Source: Betaproteobacteria bacterium
Lineage (GTDB): Bacteria; Pseudomonadota; Gammaproteobacteria; Burkholderiales; SG8-41
Assembly (NCBI GenBank): GCA_021300125.1
Contig: JAJTHX010000074.1
Coordinates: forward strand, 1 to 5,520
Length of the DNA: 5,520 nucleotides
Direction of reading: 5' to 3'
Numbering within the stretch: position 1 is the first letter of the stretch; each line of letters starts with the position of its first letter. Of the stretch, positions 1 through 5,207 are shown piece by piece. Both the position numbers and the translations under genes were made by a program. The notes beneath the pieces are model-generated. The model had not been told where the DNA came from. It worked only from the letters and a program-made list of their open reading frames with translations, and did not search any database.

Positions 1-41
1 CCGACATGACGGCCCTGATTGAAGCCCTGCGCGCGTCATGA
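1..41 (+). CDS. 3' end of upstream gene, probably rluD (23S rRNA pseudouridine synthase)
   Basis: Only the last 12 codons are visible, in the frame that begins at position 3, reading DMTALIEALRAS and then TGA at 39-41. A short tail with this 'D-M-x-A-L-I-x-A-L-R' pattern resembles the C-terminus of betaproteobacterial RluD proteins, and rluD is often directly upstream of pgeF/yfiH. RluD converts specific uridines in helix 69 of 23S rRNA to pseudouridine. The stop codon overlaps the start of the next gene by ATGA, which suggests one operon with translational coupling. Too little sequence is present to prove the identity, which rests mainly on context. Confidence 0.5.
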   Translation, partial: DMTALIEALRAS

Positions 42-787
42 CACTCGTCATCGAACGCGACTTCGTCATTCCCGACTGGCCAGCCCCGGCCGGCGTGCGC
101 GCCCTGGTCACCACCCGCGCCGGCGGTGTCAGCAGCGGCCCGCATGCCAGCCTCAACCTCGGCCTAAGGGCCGGCGATGATCCGGCCGCCGTGCTGCAGA
201 ACCGGGCACGGCTGCAAAACCTGCTGCCGCAACCGCCACGCTGGCTCTCCCAGGTGCACGGCAACCGCGTGGTCGACGCCGATGCATTGAATGAGGCCCC
301 GGAAATTCCCGAGGCCGATGCCAGCGTCGCGCTGAACCCCGGCACGGTGTGCGCGATCATGATCGCCGACTGCCTGCCCGTGCTGTTCTGCGACCGCGCA
401 GGCCGTTGTGTCGGGGCTGCACACGCCGGCTGGCGCGGCCTCGCCGGCGGCGTGCTCGCCAACACCGTGGCACGCATGCCCGCTGCCACCTCGGAACTCA
501 TGGCCTGGATCGGGCCGGGCATCGGACCCGAGGCTTTCGAGGTTGGCGACGATGTCCGGCAGGCTTTCTGTGCCGGGCATGCCGAAAACGCCGCAGCCTT
601 TCGCCGCCACACGCCCGGCAAATGGCTGTGCGACCTGCCGGCGCTGGCCCGCAACGCATTGCGCCGCGCCGGCATCACCCGCATCCACTCCAGCGGGCTG
701 TGCACCCACAGCGACCCGCAGCGCTTCTTTTCATACCGCCGCGATGGCGTGACGGGAAGGATGGCGGCACTGGTCTGGCGGCAGTGA
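38..787 (+). CDS. pgeF: PgeF/YfiH family protein (multicopper polyphenol oxidase-like domain; purine nucleoside phosphorylase / peptidoglycan editing factor)
   Basis: This 249-residue protein has the usual length for the YfiH/PgeF/YlmD (Cu-oxidase_4, DUF152) family. Visible landmarks in order are TTRAGGVSSG near residues 25-34, SLNLG at 38-42, SQVHGNRVV at 71-79, ADCLPVLFCD at 110-119, GAAHAGWRGLAGG at 126-138, WIGPGIGP at 157-164, FEVG at 167-170 and the C-terminal FSYRRDG at 231-237. The conserved metal-site triad is H74, C112 and H129, all present. Family members have been described as zinc-dependent enzymes acting on purine nucleosides, as laccase-like oxidases, and in E. coli as a factor that prevents misincorporation of serine into peptidoglycan precursors; the sequence cannot say which activity dominates here. 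The ATG overlaps the upstream TGA (ATGA) and has only a weak ribosome site, consistent with coupled translation. No signal peptide is seen, so it should be cytoplasmic. Confidence 0.93.
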   Translation: MTLVIERDFVIPDWPAPAGVRALVTTRAGGVSSGPHASLNLGLRAGDDPAAVLQNRARLQNLLPQPPRWLSQVHGNRVVDADALNEAPEIPEADASVALNPGTVCAIMIADCLPVLFCDRAGRCVGAAHAGWRGLAGGVLANTVARMPAATSELMAWIGPGIGPEAFEVGDDVRQAFCAGHAENAAAFRRHTPGKWLCDLPALARNALRRAGITRIHSSGLCTHSDPQRFFSYRRDGVTGRMAALVWRQ

Positions 788-854
788 AGCGCGGGGGTCA
801 TCAGCGCGAGTCAAAAGCCTGGGCGCTGCTGGCGCCTGTCACTGACCGCTAAGC

Positions 855-860
855 TATAAT
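855..860 (+). promoter_or_regulatory. Candidate sigma-70 -10 box for the ZIP transporter gene
   Basis: A perfect TATAAT lies 27 bp upstream of the TTG start, in a 100-bp gap after pgeF. Transcription would begin near 866-868 and give a leader of about 20 nt. No good -35 hexamer is visible at 16-18 bp spacing (832-837 reads GCGCCT), and there is no extended TGn. The box is exact but the promoter as a whole is only moderately supported. It implies that the transporter can be expressed separately from the rluD-pgeF operon. Confidence 0.55.
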
Positions 861-887
861 CCGCGCCTCTCCTGAAAGCGCACCGCC

Positions 888-1685
888 TTGAACACCCTCT
901 CCTGGATCATTCTCGCCACGCTCGCCGGCGGCGTGCTGTCCGCGCTGGCGGCAGGCCTGTTCGCGATCCAGGCCAAGGCTTCGCAGATCCCGATGCTGGT
1001 GAGCTACGCCGTCGGCGCGCTGCTGGGCGCGGCGTTTGTCGAGGTGCTGCCGCATGCGATCTACCAGAGCGAGAGCATCGAAGCCACCGCGGCAACCGTG
1101 CTGGCCGGCATCCTCGGCTTTTTTGTCCTTGAAAAACTGGTGCTGTGGCGCCACTGCCATGTCCAGGAATGCGAGGCCCATGACCCCCACACTCCCGGGG
1201 CGCAGAGCCATGCCCGCACCGGTCACGACCATGGCCGCAGCGGATTGATGATCCTGATCGGCGACACCTTCCACAATTTCGTCGACGGCGTACTGATTGC
1301 CGCCGCATTCATGGCCGACACCGAAATCGGCATTGTCACCGCGGTGGCCATCATCGCCCACGAGGTTCCGCAGGAAGTCGGGGATTTCCTGATCCTGCTC
1401 CATTCCGGCTACAGCAAGCGCAAGGCCTTGCTGCTCAACATGCTCGCCAGCACAGCCATGGTGATCGGCGGCGTGCTCGCCTATTTCACGCTGCAGCTCG
1501 CCCAGGCCATGGTCACGCCGCTGCTGGCGCTGGCAGCCGCCAGCATGATCTACGTTGCCGTGGCCGACCTGATCCCCGGCCTGCACCGGCGTGCGGAGCT
1601 GGCCGCCACCCTGCAGCAGGTGGTGCTGATCGGCCTCGGCATCGCGACCATCTGGCTGGTTGCCTCTTGGGCGCACAGCCACTGA
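888..1685 (+). CDS. ZIP-family divalent metal cation transporter
   Basis: This 265-residue integral membrane protein has about eight predicted membrane segments (roughly residues 4-28, 37-57, 69-87, 120-141, 147-172, 181-203, 210-232 and 243-260). Segments 4 and 5 carry the ZIP metal-binding signatures HNFVDG (129-134) and HEVPQEVGD (158-166), supplying H129, N130, D133, H158, E159 and E163. A cytoplasm-type loop between segments 3 and 4 (89-116) contains seven histidines and two cysteines, typical of ZIP metal-sensing loops. The likely role is uptake of zinc or a related divalent ion; the substrate cannot be fixed from sequence. The start is TTG: an in-frame TGA lies at 873-875, the first in-frame ATG is residue 36 and would remove segment 1, and no other start fits. 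Ribosome binding is weak (GAAAG at 874-878). It sits between pgeF and phaC, where related PHA loci often have no gene, and has no obvious link to PHA synthesis. Confidence 0.92.
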   Translation: MNTLSWIILATLAGGVLSALAAGLFAIQAKASQIPMLVSYAVGALLGAAFVEVLPHAIYQSESIEATAATVLAGILGFFVLEKLVLWRHCHVQECEAHDPHTPGAQSHARTGHDHGRSGLMILIGDTFHNFVDGVLIAAAFMADTEIGIVTAVAIIAHEVPQEVGDFLILLHSGYSKRKALLLNMLASTAMVIGGVLAYFTLQLAQAMVTPLLALAAASMIYVAVADLIPGLHRRAELAATLQQVVLIGLGIATIWLVASWAHSH

Positions 1686-1755
1686 GACCGCAGCACGCCG
1701 GGTGACGCCAGCCCTGCGCCCGAAGATCCGCCACACGGCCGTCATCCAGGCGGGA

Positions 1756-1761
1756 TAGACT
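1756..1761 (+). promoter_or_regulatory. Weak candidate -10 element just upstream of phaC
   Basis: TAGACT lies 9 bp before the phaC ATG in the 85-bp gap after the ZIP gene. If used, transcription would start about 3 nt before or at the start codon, giving a leaderless or nearly leaderless mRNA. This would agree with the absence of a purine-rich ribosome site in front of the ATG (the 9 bases before it read CGCCCCATC). No convincing -35 is seen (1733-1738 reads ACACGG), so readthrough from upstream is an equally good explanation. Confidence 0.25.
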
Positions 1762-1770
1762 CGCCCCATC

Positions 1771-3492
1771 ATGTCCAGCCCCTCGCCCGACCAGTTTGCC
1801 GCGGCTTACGCCGCATGGAGCCGGATGCTGCTTGGCGACACCGCCGCCAAGCTGGGCAGCGCCGGCGCCCTGCCCGATCCCGCCGAGATGATGAAGCGCT
1901 GCGTCGAAGGCATGGCCGGCGACAGCGGGCAATGGCTCGAGCTGAACAGCCGCTTCTACCGCCAACAGCTCGAGCTGTGGCAGGCCTATGTCGGCGCTGC
2001 GCAGGATGCGCCGAAACCAGCGCCGCCGCAGGACCGCCGCTTCCGCGCGCCGGAATGGCAGGAACCCTACTTCAGCTACCTCGCCAACGCCTACCTGCTG
2101 TCGGCACGATGGCTGGAGGAGACCGCGGCTGCGGCAAAGCTTGAGGGGCAGGCCCGCCAGAAACTGCAGTTCTACACCCGCCAGATGATCGACGCGCTGT
2201 CGCCGGCGAATTTCCCCTGGACCAATCCGGAGGCGATCCGGCTCGCTGCGGCGACCGATGGCGAGAGCCTGAACCGCGGCCTGAAGAACCTCGCCGCCGA
2301 CATCGAAAAGGGCGGAGTGACGATGACCGACGAGGCCGCCTTCGAGGTCGGCCGCAACCTGGCGGTGACTCCCGGCGCGGTGGTTTTCGAAAACGATTTC
2401 ATGCAGCTGATCCAGTATGCCCCGCTCACCGCGACGGTATTCGAGCGGCCGCTGCTGATCGTACCGCCCTGCATCAACAAGTACTACATCCTCGACCTGC
2501 AGCCGGAGAACTCCTTTGTCCACCACGCGGTGGAACAGGGCCACACGGTGTTCATGCTGTCCTGGCGCAACATGCCGCCCGAGATGGGAACCGCGACCTG
2601 GGATGACTACCTGCAGCAGGGCGTGATGCAGGCCCTTGCAGTCGCCAGCGACATCTGCGGCGGCGCGCAGGTCAACGCACTGGGTTTTTGCGTCGGCGGC
2701 ACCCTGCTCGCCTGCGCGCTGGCGGTGCTGCGCGCGCGCGGCGAAAACCCCGCGGCAAGCCTGACCCTGCTCACCACCATGCTCGATTTCAGCGACACCG
2801 GCGAACTGTCGGTGTTCGTGGACGAGGCTTATGTGGCCGCGCGCGAGTCCGAATTCGCCGGCGGCGGCCTGTTGCGCGGGCGCGAACTCGCGCTGACCTT
2901 CGCCAGCCTGAGGGCCAACGACCTGATCTGGCCCTATGTGGTCAACAACTACCTCAAGGGCCACACGCCACCGCCCTTCGACCTGCTGTACTGGAACAGC
3001 GATGGCGCCAACCTGCCCGGCGCGATGTATTGCCAGTACATCCGCCAGACCTATCTTGAAAACCGCCTGCGCGAACCCGGTGCGCTGGAGATGTGCGGCA
3101 CGCCGCTGGACCTCGGCCGTGTGGACATGCCGGTCTATGTGCTCGCCGCACGCGAGGACCATATCGTGCCCTGGCGGACGGCCTACGGCTCCGCCGCGCT
3201 GCTCGGCGGACCACGGCAATTCGTGCTGGCCGCCAGCGGCCATATCGCCGGCGTGATCAACCCGCCCGCCGCGGGCAAGCGCAGCCACTGGGTCGGCAGC
3301 GACCTGCCGCCTGAAGCCGAGGCCTGGCTGGCGCGCGCCGAGTCGCGATCCGGCAGCTGGTGGCCGCACTGGGCGGCATGGCTCGCCGGCTTCGGCGGCG
3401 CCAAGGCCCGTGCATCATCCGCGCCGGGCAATGCGCGCCACCCGCCCGGGGAGGCGGCACCCGGCCGCTACGTGCGCGAACGGCTGCCCTGA
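1771..3492 (+). CDS. phaC: Class I polyhydroxyalkanoate synthase PhaC
   Basis: This 573-residue enzyme polymerises (R)-3-hydroxyacyl-CoA, mainly 3-hydroxybutyryl-CoA, into polyester at the granule surface. It has the PhaC N-terminal domain (roughly residues 60-230) and the alpha/beta-hydrolase catalytic domain after it. The lipase-like box is GFCVGG at 305-310, with C307 as the nucleophile. The other triad members are D463 in REDHIVPW and H491 in ASGHIAGV; their 28-residue spacing equals that of the Cupriavidus necator enzyme (D480, H508). The C-terminus ends in PGRYV plus a few residues, as in class I enzymes. Length (about 570-600) and single-subunit character exclude classes III and IV, and there is no second synthase or phaZ beside it as in class II loci. 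The start at 1771 has no Shine-Dalgarno sequence; a later in-frame ATG at 1825 (residue 19) is possible. phaB follows after 76 bp, with its own AT-rich leader. Confidence 0.96.
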   Translation: MSSPSPDQFAAAYAAWSRMLLGDTAAKLGSAGALPDPAEMMKRCVEGMAGDSGQWLELNSRFYRQQLELWQAYVGAAQDAPKPAPPQDRRFRAPEWQEPYFSYLANAYLLSARWLEETAAAAKLEGQARQKLQFYTRQMIDALSPANFPWTNPEAIRLAAATDGESLNRGLKNLAADIEKGGVTMTDEAAFEVGRNLAVTPGAVVFENDFMQLIQYAPLTATVFERPLLIVPPCINKYYILDLQPENSFVHHAVEQGHTVFMLSWRNMPPEMGTATWDDYLQQGVMQALAVASDICGGAQVNALGFCVGGTLLACALAVLRARGENPAASLTLLTTMLDFSDTGELSVFVDEAYVAARESEFAGGGLLRGRELALTFASLRANDLIWPYVVNNYLKGHTPPPFDLLYWNSDGANLPGAMYCQYIRQTYLENRLREPGALEMCGTPLDLGRVDMPVYVLAAREDHIVPWRTAYGSAALLGGPRQFVLAASGHIAGVINPPAAGKRSHWVGSDLPPEAEAWLARAESRSGSWWPHWAAWLAGFGGAKARASSAPGNARHPPGEAAPGRYVRERLP

Positions 3493-3508
3493 TCACGCCC
3501 TGCACTGC

Positions 3509-3519
3509 TCATTTGCTGC
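3509..3519 (+). promoter_or_regulatory. Candidate PhaR-binding element upstream of phaB
   Basis: TCATTTGCTGC occurs here and, as an exact 11-bp copy on the opposite strand, in the phasin leader at 5095-5105. Its complement extended by one base (GCAGCAAATGAG) matches 10 of 12 positions of the PhaR motif GCAMMAAWTMMD, which I recall from C. necator work. It lies about 50 bp before the phaB ATG, in sense orientation. Confidence 0.4.
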
Positions 3520-3555
3520 TAAATTAATATTTTCGCGGTTACATAACACTCAACC

Positions 3556-3562
3556 GGAGAGG
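3556..3562 (+). promoter_or_regulatory. phaB ribosome binding site
   Basis: GGAGAGG lies 6 nt before the ATG at 3569. It decides the start: the same frame is open back to an ATG at 3410 inside phaC, but only 3569 has a strong ribosome site and begins directly with the Rossmann strand of the reductase. Confidence 0.85.
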
Positions 3563-3568
3563 TTCAAC

Positions 3569-4309
3569 ATGTCACGCGTCGCGGTGGTTACCGGTGGTAT
3601 GGGCGGCTTGGGCGAGGCCATCTGCATGAAGCTGGCCAAGATGGGCTACAAGGTGGTGGCGACCTACTCGCCCGGCAACACCAAGCACAGCGACTGGCTC
3701 GCCGACATGAAAAAGCAGGGCTACGATTTCAGTGCCGTGCCGGTGGACGTCACCAGCTTCGAATCCTGCCAGCAGGCGGTCGCGCAAATCGCCAAGGACA
3801 TCGGCCCGGTGGACGTGCTGGTCAACAACGCCGGCATCACCCGCGACACCACCTTCCGCAAGATGGATCTCGGTGCCTGGAAGGCGGTGATCGACACCAA
3901 CCTCAACAGCGTGTTCAACATGACCAAGCCGGTGATCGACGGCATGGCGGAACGCGGCTGGGGCCGCGTCATCAACGTGTCTTCGGTCAACGGCCAGAAA
4001 GGCGCCTTCGGCCAGACCAACTACTCCGCGGCCAAGGCCGGCATGCACGGCTTCACCAAGGCGGCGGCGCTGGAATACGCGAAAAAAGGCGTTACCGTGA
4101 ATACCATCTCTCCCGGCTACATCGGCACCAAGATGGTGATGGCGATTCCGAAGGAAGTGCTGGACTCGAAAATCGTGCCCCAGATCCCGGTGGGGCGACT
4201 CGGCAAACCCGAGGAGGTCGCCGGTCTCGTGGCCTACCTGTGCTCGGAGGAAGCCGCTTTCGTCACCGGCGCCAACATCGCCATCAATGGCGGACAGCAC
4301 ATGCAATAG
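3569..4309 (+). CDS. phaB: Acetoacetyl-CoA reductase PhaB (NADPH-dependent SDR)
   Basis: This 246-residue short-chain dehydrogenase/reductase reduces acetoacetyl-CoA to (R)-3-hydroxybutyryl-CoA, the PhaC substrate. The cofactor loop TGGMGGLG is at residues 8-15, the NNAG motif at 86-89, and the catalytic set is N111 (DTNLNS), S139 (NVSSVNGQKG), Y152 and K156 (NYSAAKAG). SPGYI at 181-185 and the ending INGGQHM are also typical. The stretch RGWGRVINVSSVNGQKG, with FGQTNYS just after, is almost identical in pattern to C. necator PhaB, which separates it from FabG of fatty acid synthesis. It is preceded by phaC and followed by a strong terminator, so it ends the phaC-phaB unit. The usual phaA thiolase between phaC and phaB is missing. 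Confidence 0.96.
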   Translation: MSRVAVVTGGMGGLGEAICMKLAKMGYKVVATYSPGNTKHSDWLADMKKQGYDFSAVPVDVTSFESCQQAVAQIAKDIGPVDVLVNNAGITRDTTFRKMDLGAWKAVIDTNLNSVFNMTKPVIDGMAERGWGRVINVSSVNGQKGAFGQTNYSAAKAGMHGFTKAAALEYAKKGVTVNTISPGYIGTKMVMAIPKEVLDSKIVPQIPVGRLGKPEEVAGLVAYLCSEEAAFVTGANIAINGGQHMQ

Positions 4310-4327
4310 CCAGGGCAGCACGCCACG

Positions 4328-4359
4328 AAAAAACCGCCGGCCTGCCCGGCGGTTTTTTT
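4328..4359. terminator. Bidirectional rho-independent terminator between phaB and the phasin gene
   Basis: A perfect GC stem, CCGCCGG (4334-4340) and CCGGCGG (4346-4352), encloses a 5-base loop. It is flanked by six A (4328-4333) and seven T (4353-4359). The A and T runs extend the stem and give a U-tract on either strand, so it can end phaB transcripts (18 bp after its stop) and the convergent phasin transcript. Confidence 0.93.
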
Positions 4360-4369
4360 GCGCCCGGAT

Positions 4370-4439
4370 GGTACGCGATACCGGGCACGTAATACGGGGC
4401 ACGTGATACGGGGCACGCGATACAGGGCAAGCGATACGG
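4370..4439. repeat. Tandem repeat, five 14-bp units
   Basis: Five head-to-tail units start at 4370, 4384, 4398, 4412 and 4426, with consensus GGCACGCGATACGG. Each unit differs from consensus at one or two bases. GATAC (AATAC in unit 2) recurs at exactly 14-bp steps. The array lies between the terminator and the phasin stop codon, so it would be in the 3' untranslated part of the phasin mRNA. The unit length is not a multiple of three and no protein is supported here. No function is known to me; simple slippage is the default explanation. Confidence 0.9.
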
Positions 4440-4452
4440 CGGAAGCGGCTGC

Positions 4453-4989
4453 TCAGCTGCCGGCCTTGCCGCCTTTCTTCGCCGCATCGGCCGCGACCTG
4501 GATCGCAGACTGCGCAGACTGCACGAACTGCTCGGTGGTCCTGTTCATGGTGTCGGCCATCGCGCGGGCTGCGGCCAGCGACTGTTTCATCGCGGCAAAT
4601 CCGGCCTCCGAGCCGGGCGGCGCCGATTTCGCCATCTCGTCGACCATGGCCTCGAACTGGGCATTGATCGCCTGCAACCGCGATTCAACCGCGCCGCCGA
4701 TCTCCTGCTGGGTTTTGCCGGCCAGGTCCTGCACGCTGCGCGAGTATTCCGCGATGCGGCTCAACATGTCGCGCATGTTGCGCTCCTGCAGCGCACTCCA
4801 CTGCTGTGGGTCGCGCGCTTCGCCCAGCGCCTTCGCAGCCTTCAGTCCGTCGTCGAGCATGCCGCGCACCGTTTCCAGCTGCAGCCGCAACAGGCGCTCA
4901 CCCTGCTCGAAGGACAGCTGGCCCAGCTTCATCGCGGTTTCGGCAGCCTTGCGGTTCAGTTCGTTCAGGTCTTCCGGGACTTTGCGCAT
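4453..4989 (-). CDS. Phasin family protein (PHA granule-associated, Phasin_2 type)
   Basis: This 178-residue protein is almost entirely helical and heptad-like, rich in Ala, Gln, Glu and Met, without Cys and without a signal peptide or membrane segment. Its start (MRKVPEDLNELNRKAAETAM), the middle stretch with AEYSRSVQDLAGKTQQEIG at 80-98, and the basic Ala/Lys/Gly tail AADAAKKGGKAGS (166-178) fit the proteobacterial phasin family. Phasins coat PHA granules and control their number and size. The start at 4989 is chosen because GGAGG lies 5 nt before it; an upstream in-frame ATG at 5061 has no ribosome site and would add a 24-residue non-phasin extension. The gene is convergent with phaB, divergent from phaR, and has a leader that carries candidate PhaR sites, as expected for a PhaR-repressed phasin. 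Phasins diverge quickly, so the paralogue number (phaP1, phaP2 and so on) is not assigned. Confidence 0.88.
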   Translation of the reverse strand: MRKVPEDLNELNRKAAETAMKLGQLSFEQGERLLRLQLETVRGMLDDGLKAAKALGEARDPQQWSALQERNMRDMLSRIAEYSRSVQDLAGKTQQEIGGAVESRLQAINAQFEAMVDEMAKSAPPGSEAGFAAMKQSLAAARAMADTMNRTTEQFVQSAQSAIQVAADAAKKGGKAGS

Positions 4990-4994
4990 ATCAA

Positions 4995-4999
4995 CCTCC
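4995..4999 (-). promoter_or_regulatory. Phasin ribosome binding site
   Basis: GGAGG on the minus strand, 5 nt before the ATG at 4989, is the best ribosome site of this reading frame and fixes the phasin start. Confidence 0.88.
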
Positions 5000-5094
5000 G
5001 ATGGCGTGAACCGGGCGGATTGCCGGCATGAATCCAGTATCGCGCGCGGCAGCCCGGCCATGCTTGATGCCCGTCAAGTTTCCGGCATCCCGGT

Positions 5095-5105
5095 GCAGCA
5101 AATGA
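5095..5105 (-). promoter_or_regulatory. Candidate PhaR-binding element in the phasin leader
   Basis: On the plus strand this reads GCAGCAAATGA, the exact complement of the element before phaB (3509-3519). With one further base it fits 10 of 12 positions of GCAMMAAWTMMD, the recalled C. necator PhaR motif. In the direction of the phasin gene it reads TCATTTGCTGC and lies downstream of the predicted phasin promoter, where a bound repressor could block elongation. A role for PhaR is inferred. Confidence 0.45.
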
Positions 5106-5135
5106 ATGCGGTATAAACCATTGATTAATAATGAT

Positions 5136-5163
5136 ATTTTATTAAGCGATGTTTGCATTGCAA
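5136..5163 (-). promoter_or_regulatory. Candidate sigma-70 promoter for the phasin gene
   Basis: On the minus strand, TTGCAA (5163-5158) serves as -35 and TAAAAT (5141-5136) as -10, with a 16-bp spacer. The -10 matches consensus at five of six positions and the -35 at four. Transcription would begin near 5129 and leave a leader of about 140 nt before the ATG at 4989. The -35 is the right arm of the palindrome at 5149-5166, so an operator would overlap it. Confidence 0.5.
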
Positions 5164-5166
5164 CAT
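5149..5166. promoter_or_regulatory. Palindromic candidate operator shared by phasin and phaR promoters
   Basis: ATGTTTGC-ATT-GCAACAT is an inverted repeat with one extra T in the left arm; its core TTGC-ATT-GCAA (5153-5163) is perfect. The core contains TGC-N3-GCA, which resembles the CTGC-N3/4-GCAG site I recall for PhaR of Paracoccus and Rhodobacter. It coincides with the -35 regions of both divergent promoters, so one bound dimer could repress both genes. The symmetry is seen; the identity of the binding protein is inferred. Confidence 0.5.
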
Positions 5167-5181
5167 GGGCTGTGGGATAAT
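5153..5181 (+). promoter_or_regulatory. Candidate sigma-70 promoter for phaR
   Basis: TTGCAT (5153-5158) and GATAAT (5176-5181) are separated by 17 bp. The -10 matches five of six consensus positions; the -35 keeps only the TTG. Transcription would start near 5188, about 20 nt before the phaR ATG. The -35 is the left arm of the palindromic candidate operator. Confidence 0.55.
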
Positions 5182-5188
5182 TTGCTAT
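5178..5188 (+). promoter_or_regulatory. Third ATTTGCT element, at the phaR -10/start region
   Basis: TAATTTGCTAT shares the heptamer ATTTGCT with the elements before phaB and the phasin gene and is again in sense orientation to its gene. It overlaps the -10 and the expected transcription start of phaR, a position suited to autorepression. It fits the recalled PhaR motif less well (about 8 of 12), so it is the weakest of the three. Confidence 0.3.
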
Positions 5189-5197
5189 TGACTTCTT

Positions 5198-5201
5198 GAG
5201 G
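5198..5201 (+). promoter_or_regulatory. phaR ribosome binding site
   Basis: GAGG, 6 nt before the ATG at 5208, supports this start for phaR. Confidence 0.75.
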
Positions 5202-5207
5202 CACCCC

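Larger units (their letters stand above)
3493..3568 (+). promoter_or_regulatory. AT-rich phaB leader with TGC cluster; possible promoter/PhaR-controlled region
   Basis: This gap is much richer in A+T than the flanking genes. It holds four TGC triplets within 19 bp (3501, 3506, 3514, 3517) followed by AAATTAATATTTT (3521-3533). TAATAT (3525-3530) or TAAATT (3520-3525) could act as a -10, but no matching -35 is clear. No hairpin terminator follows phaC, so phaB may also be transcribed from upstream. I infer an additional, regulated phaB start here; the base composition is what the sequence shows. Confidence 0.4.

Noticed and set aside
822..836. GGCGC-TGCTG-GCGCC hairpin after pgeF, considered as a terminator
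   Set aside because: The stem is only 5 bp and is not followed by a T-run, so it is not a supported rho-independent terminator.
849..1772. 307-codon minus-strand frame opposite the ZIP transporter gene
   Set aside because: It has low-complexity composition (Gly, Gln, His, Asp) and no domain, and it covers the whole ZIP gene. It is an antisense shadow.
1513..3369. Long open frame (618 codons) on the minus strand across phaC
   Set aside because: It lies opposite the well-supported phaC and is rich in Gly, Arg, Ala and Gln with no recognisable domain. High-GC codon bias in phaC leaves the antisense frame free of stops.
3410..3568. N-terminal extension of phaB by 53 codons
   Set aside because: The extension overlaps the phaC 3' end and the AT-rich leader. 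The ribosome site and the start of the Rossmann fold both point to ATG 3569.
4370..4439. CRISPR-like array
   Set aside because: Units are 14 bp and directly adjacent, without unique spacers. This is an ordinary tandem repeat.
4358..5116. 252-codon plus-strand frame opposite the phasin gene
   Set aside because: It is Ser/Ala/Cys-rich, begins in the terminator and tandem repeats, and has no ribosome site or family resemblance. The opposite strand encodes a convincing phasin with GGAGG.
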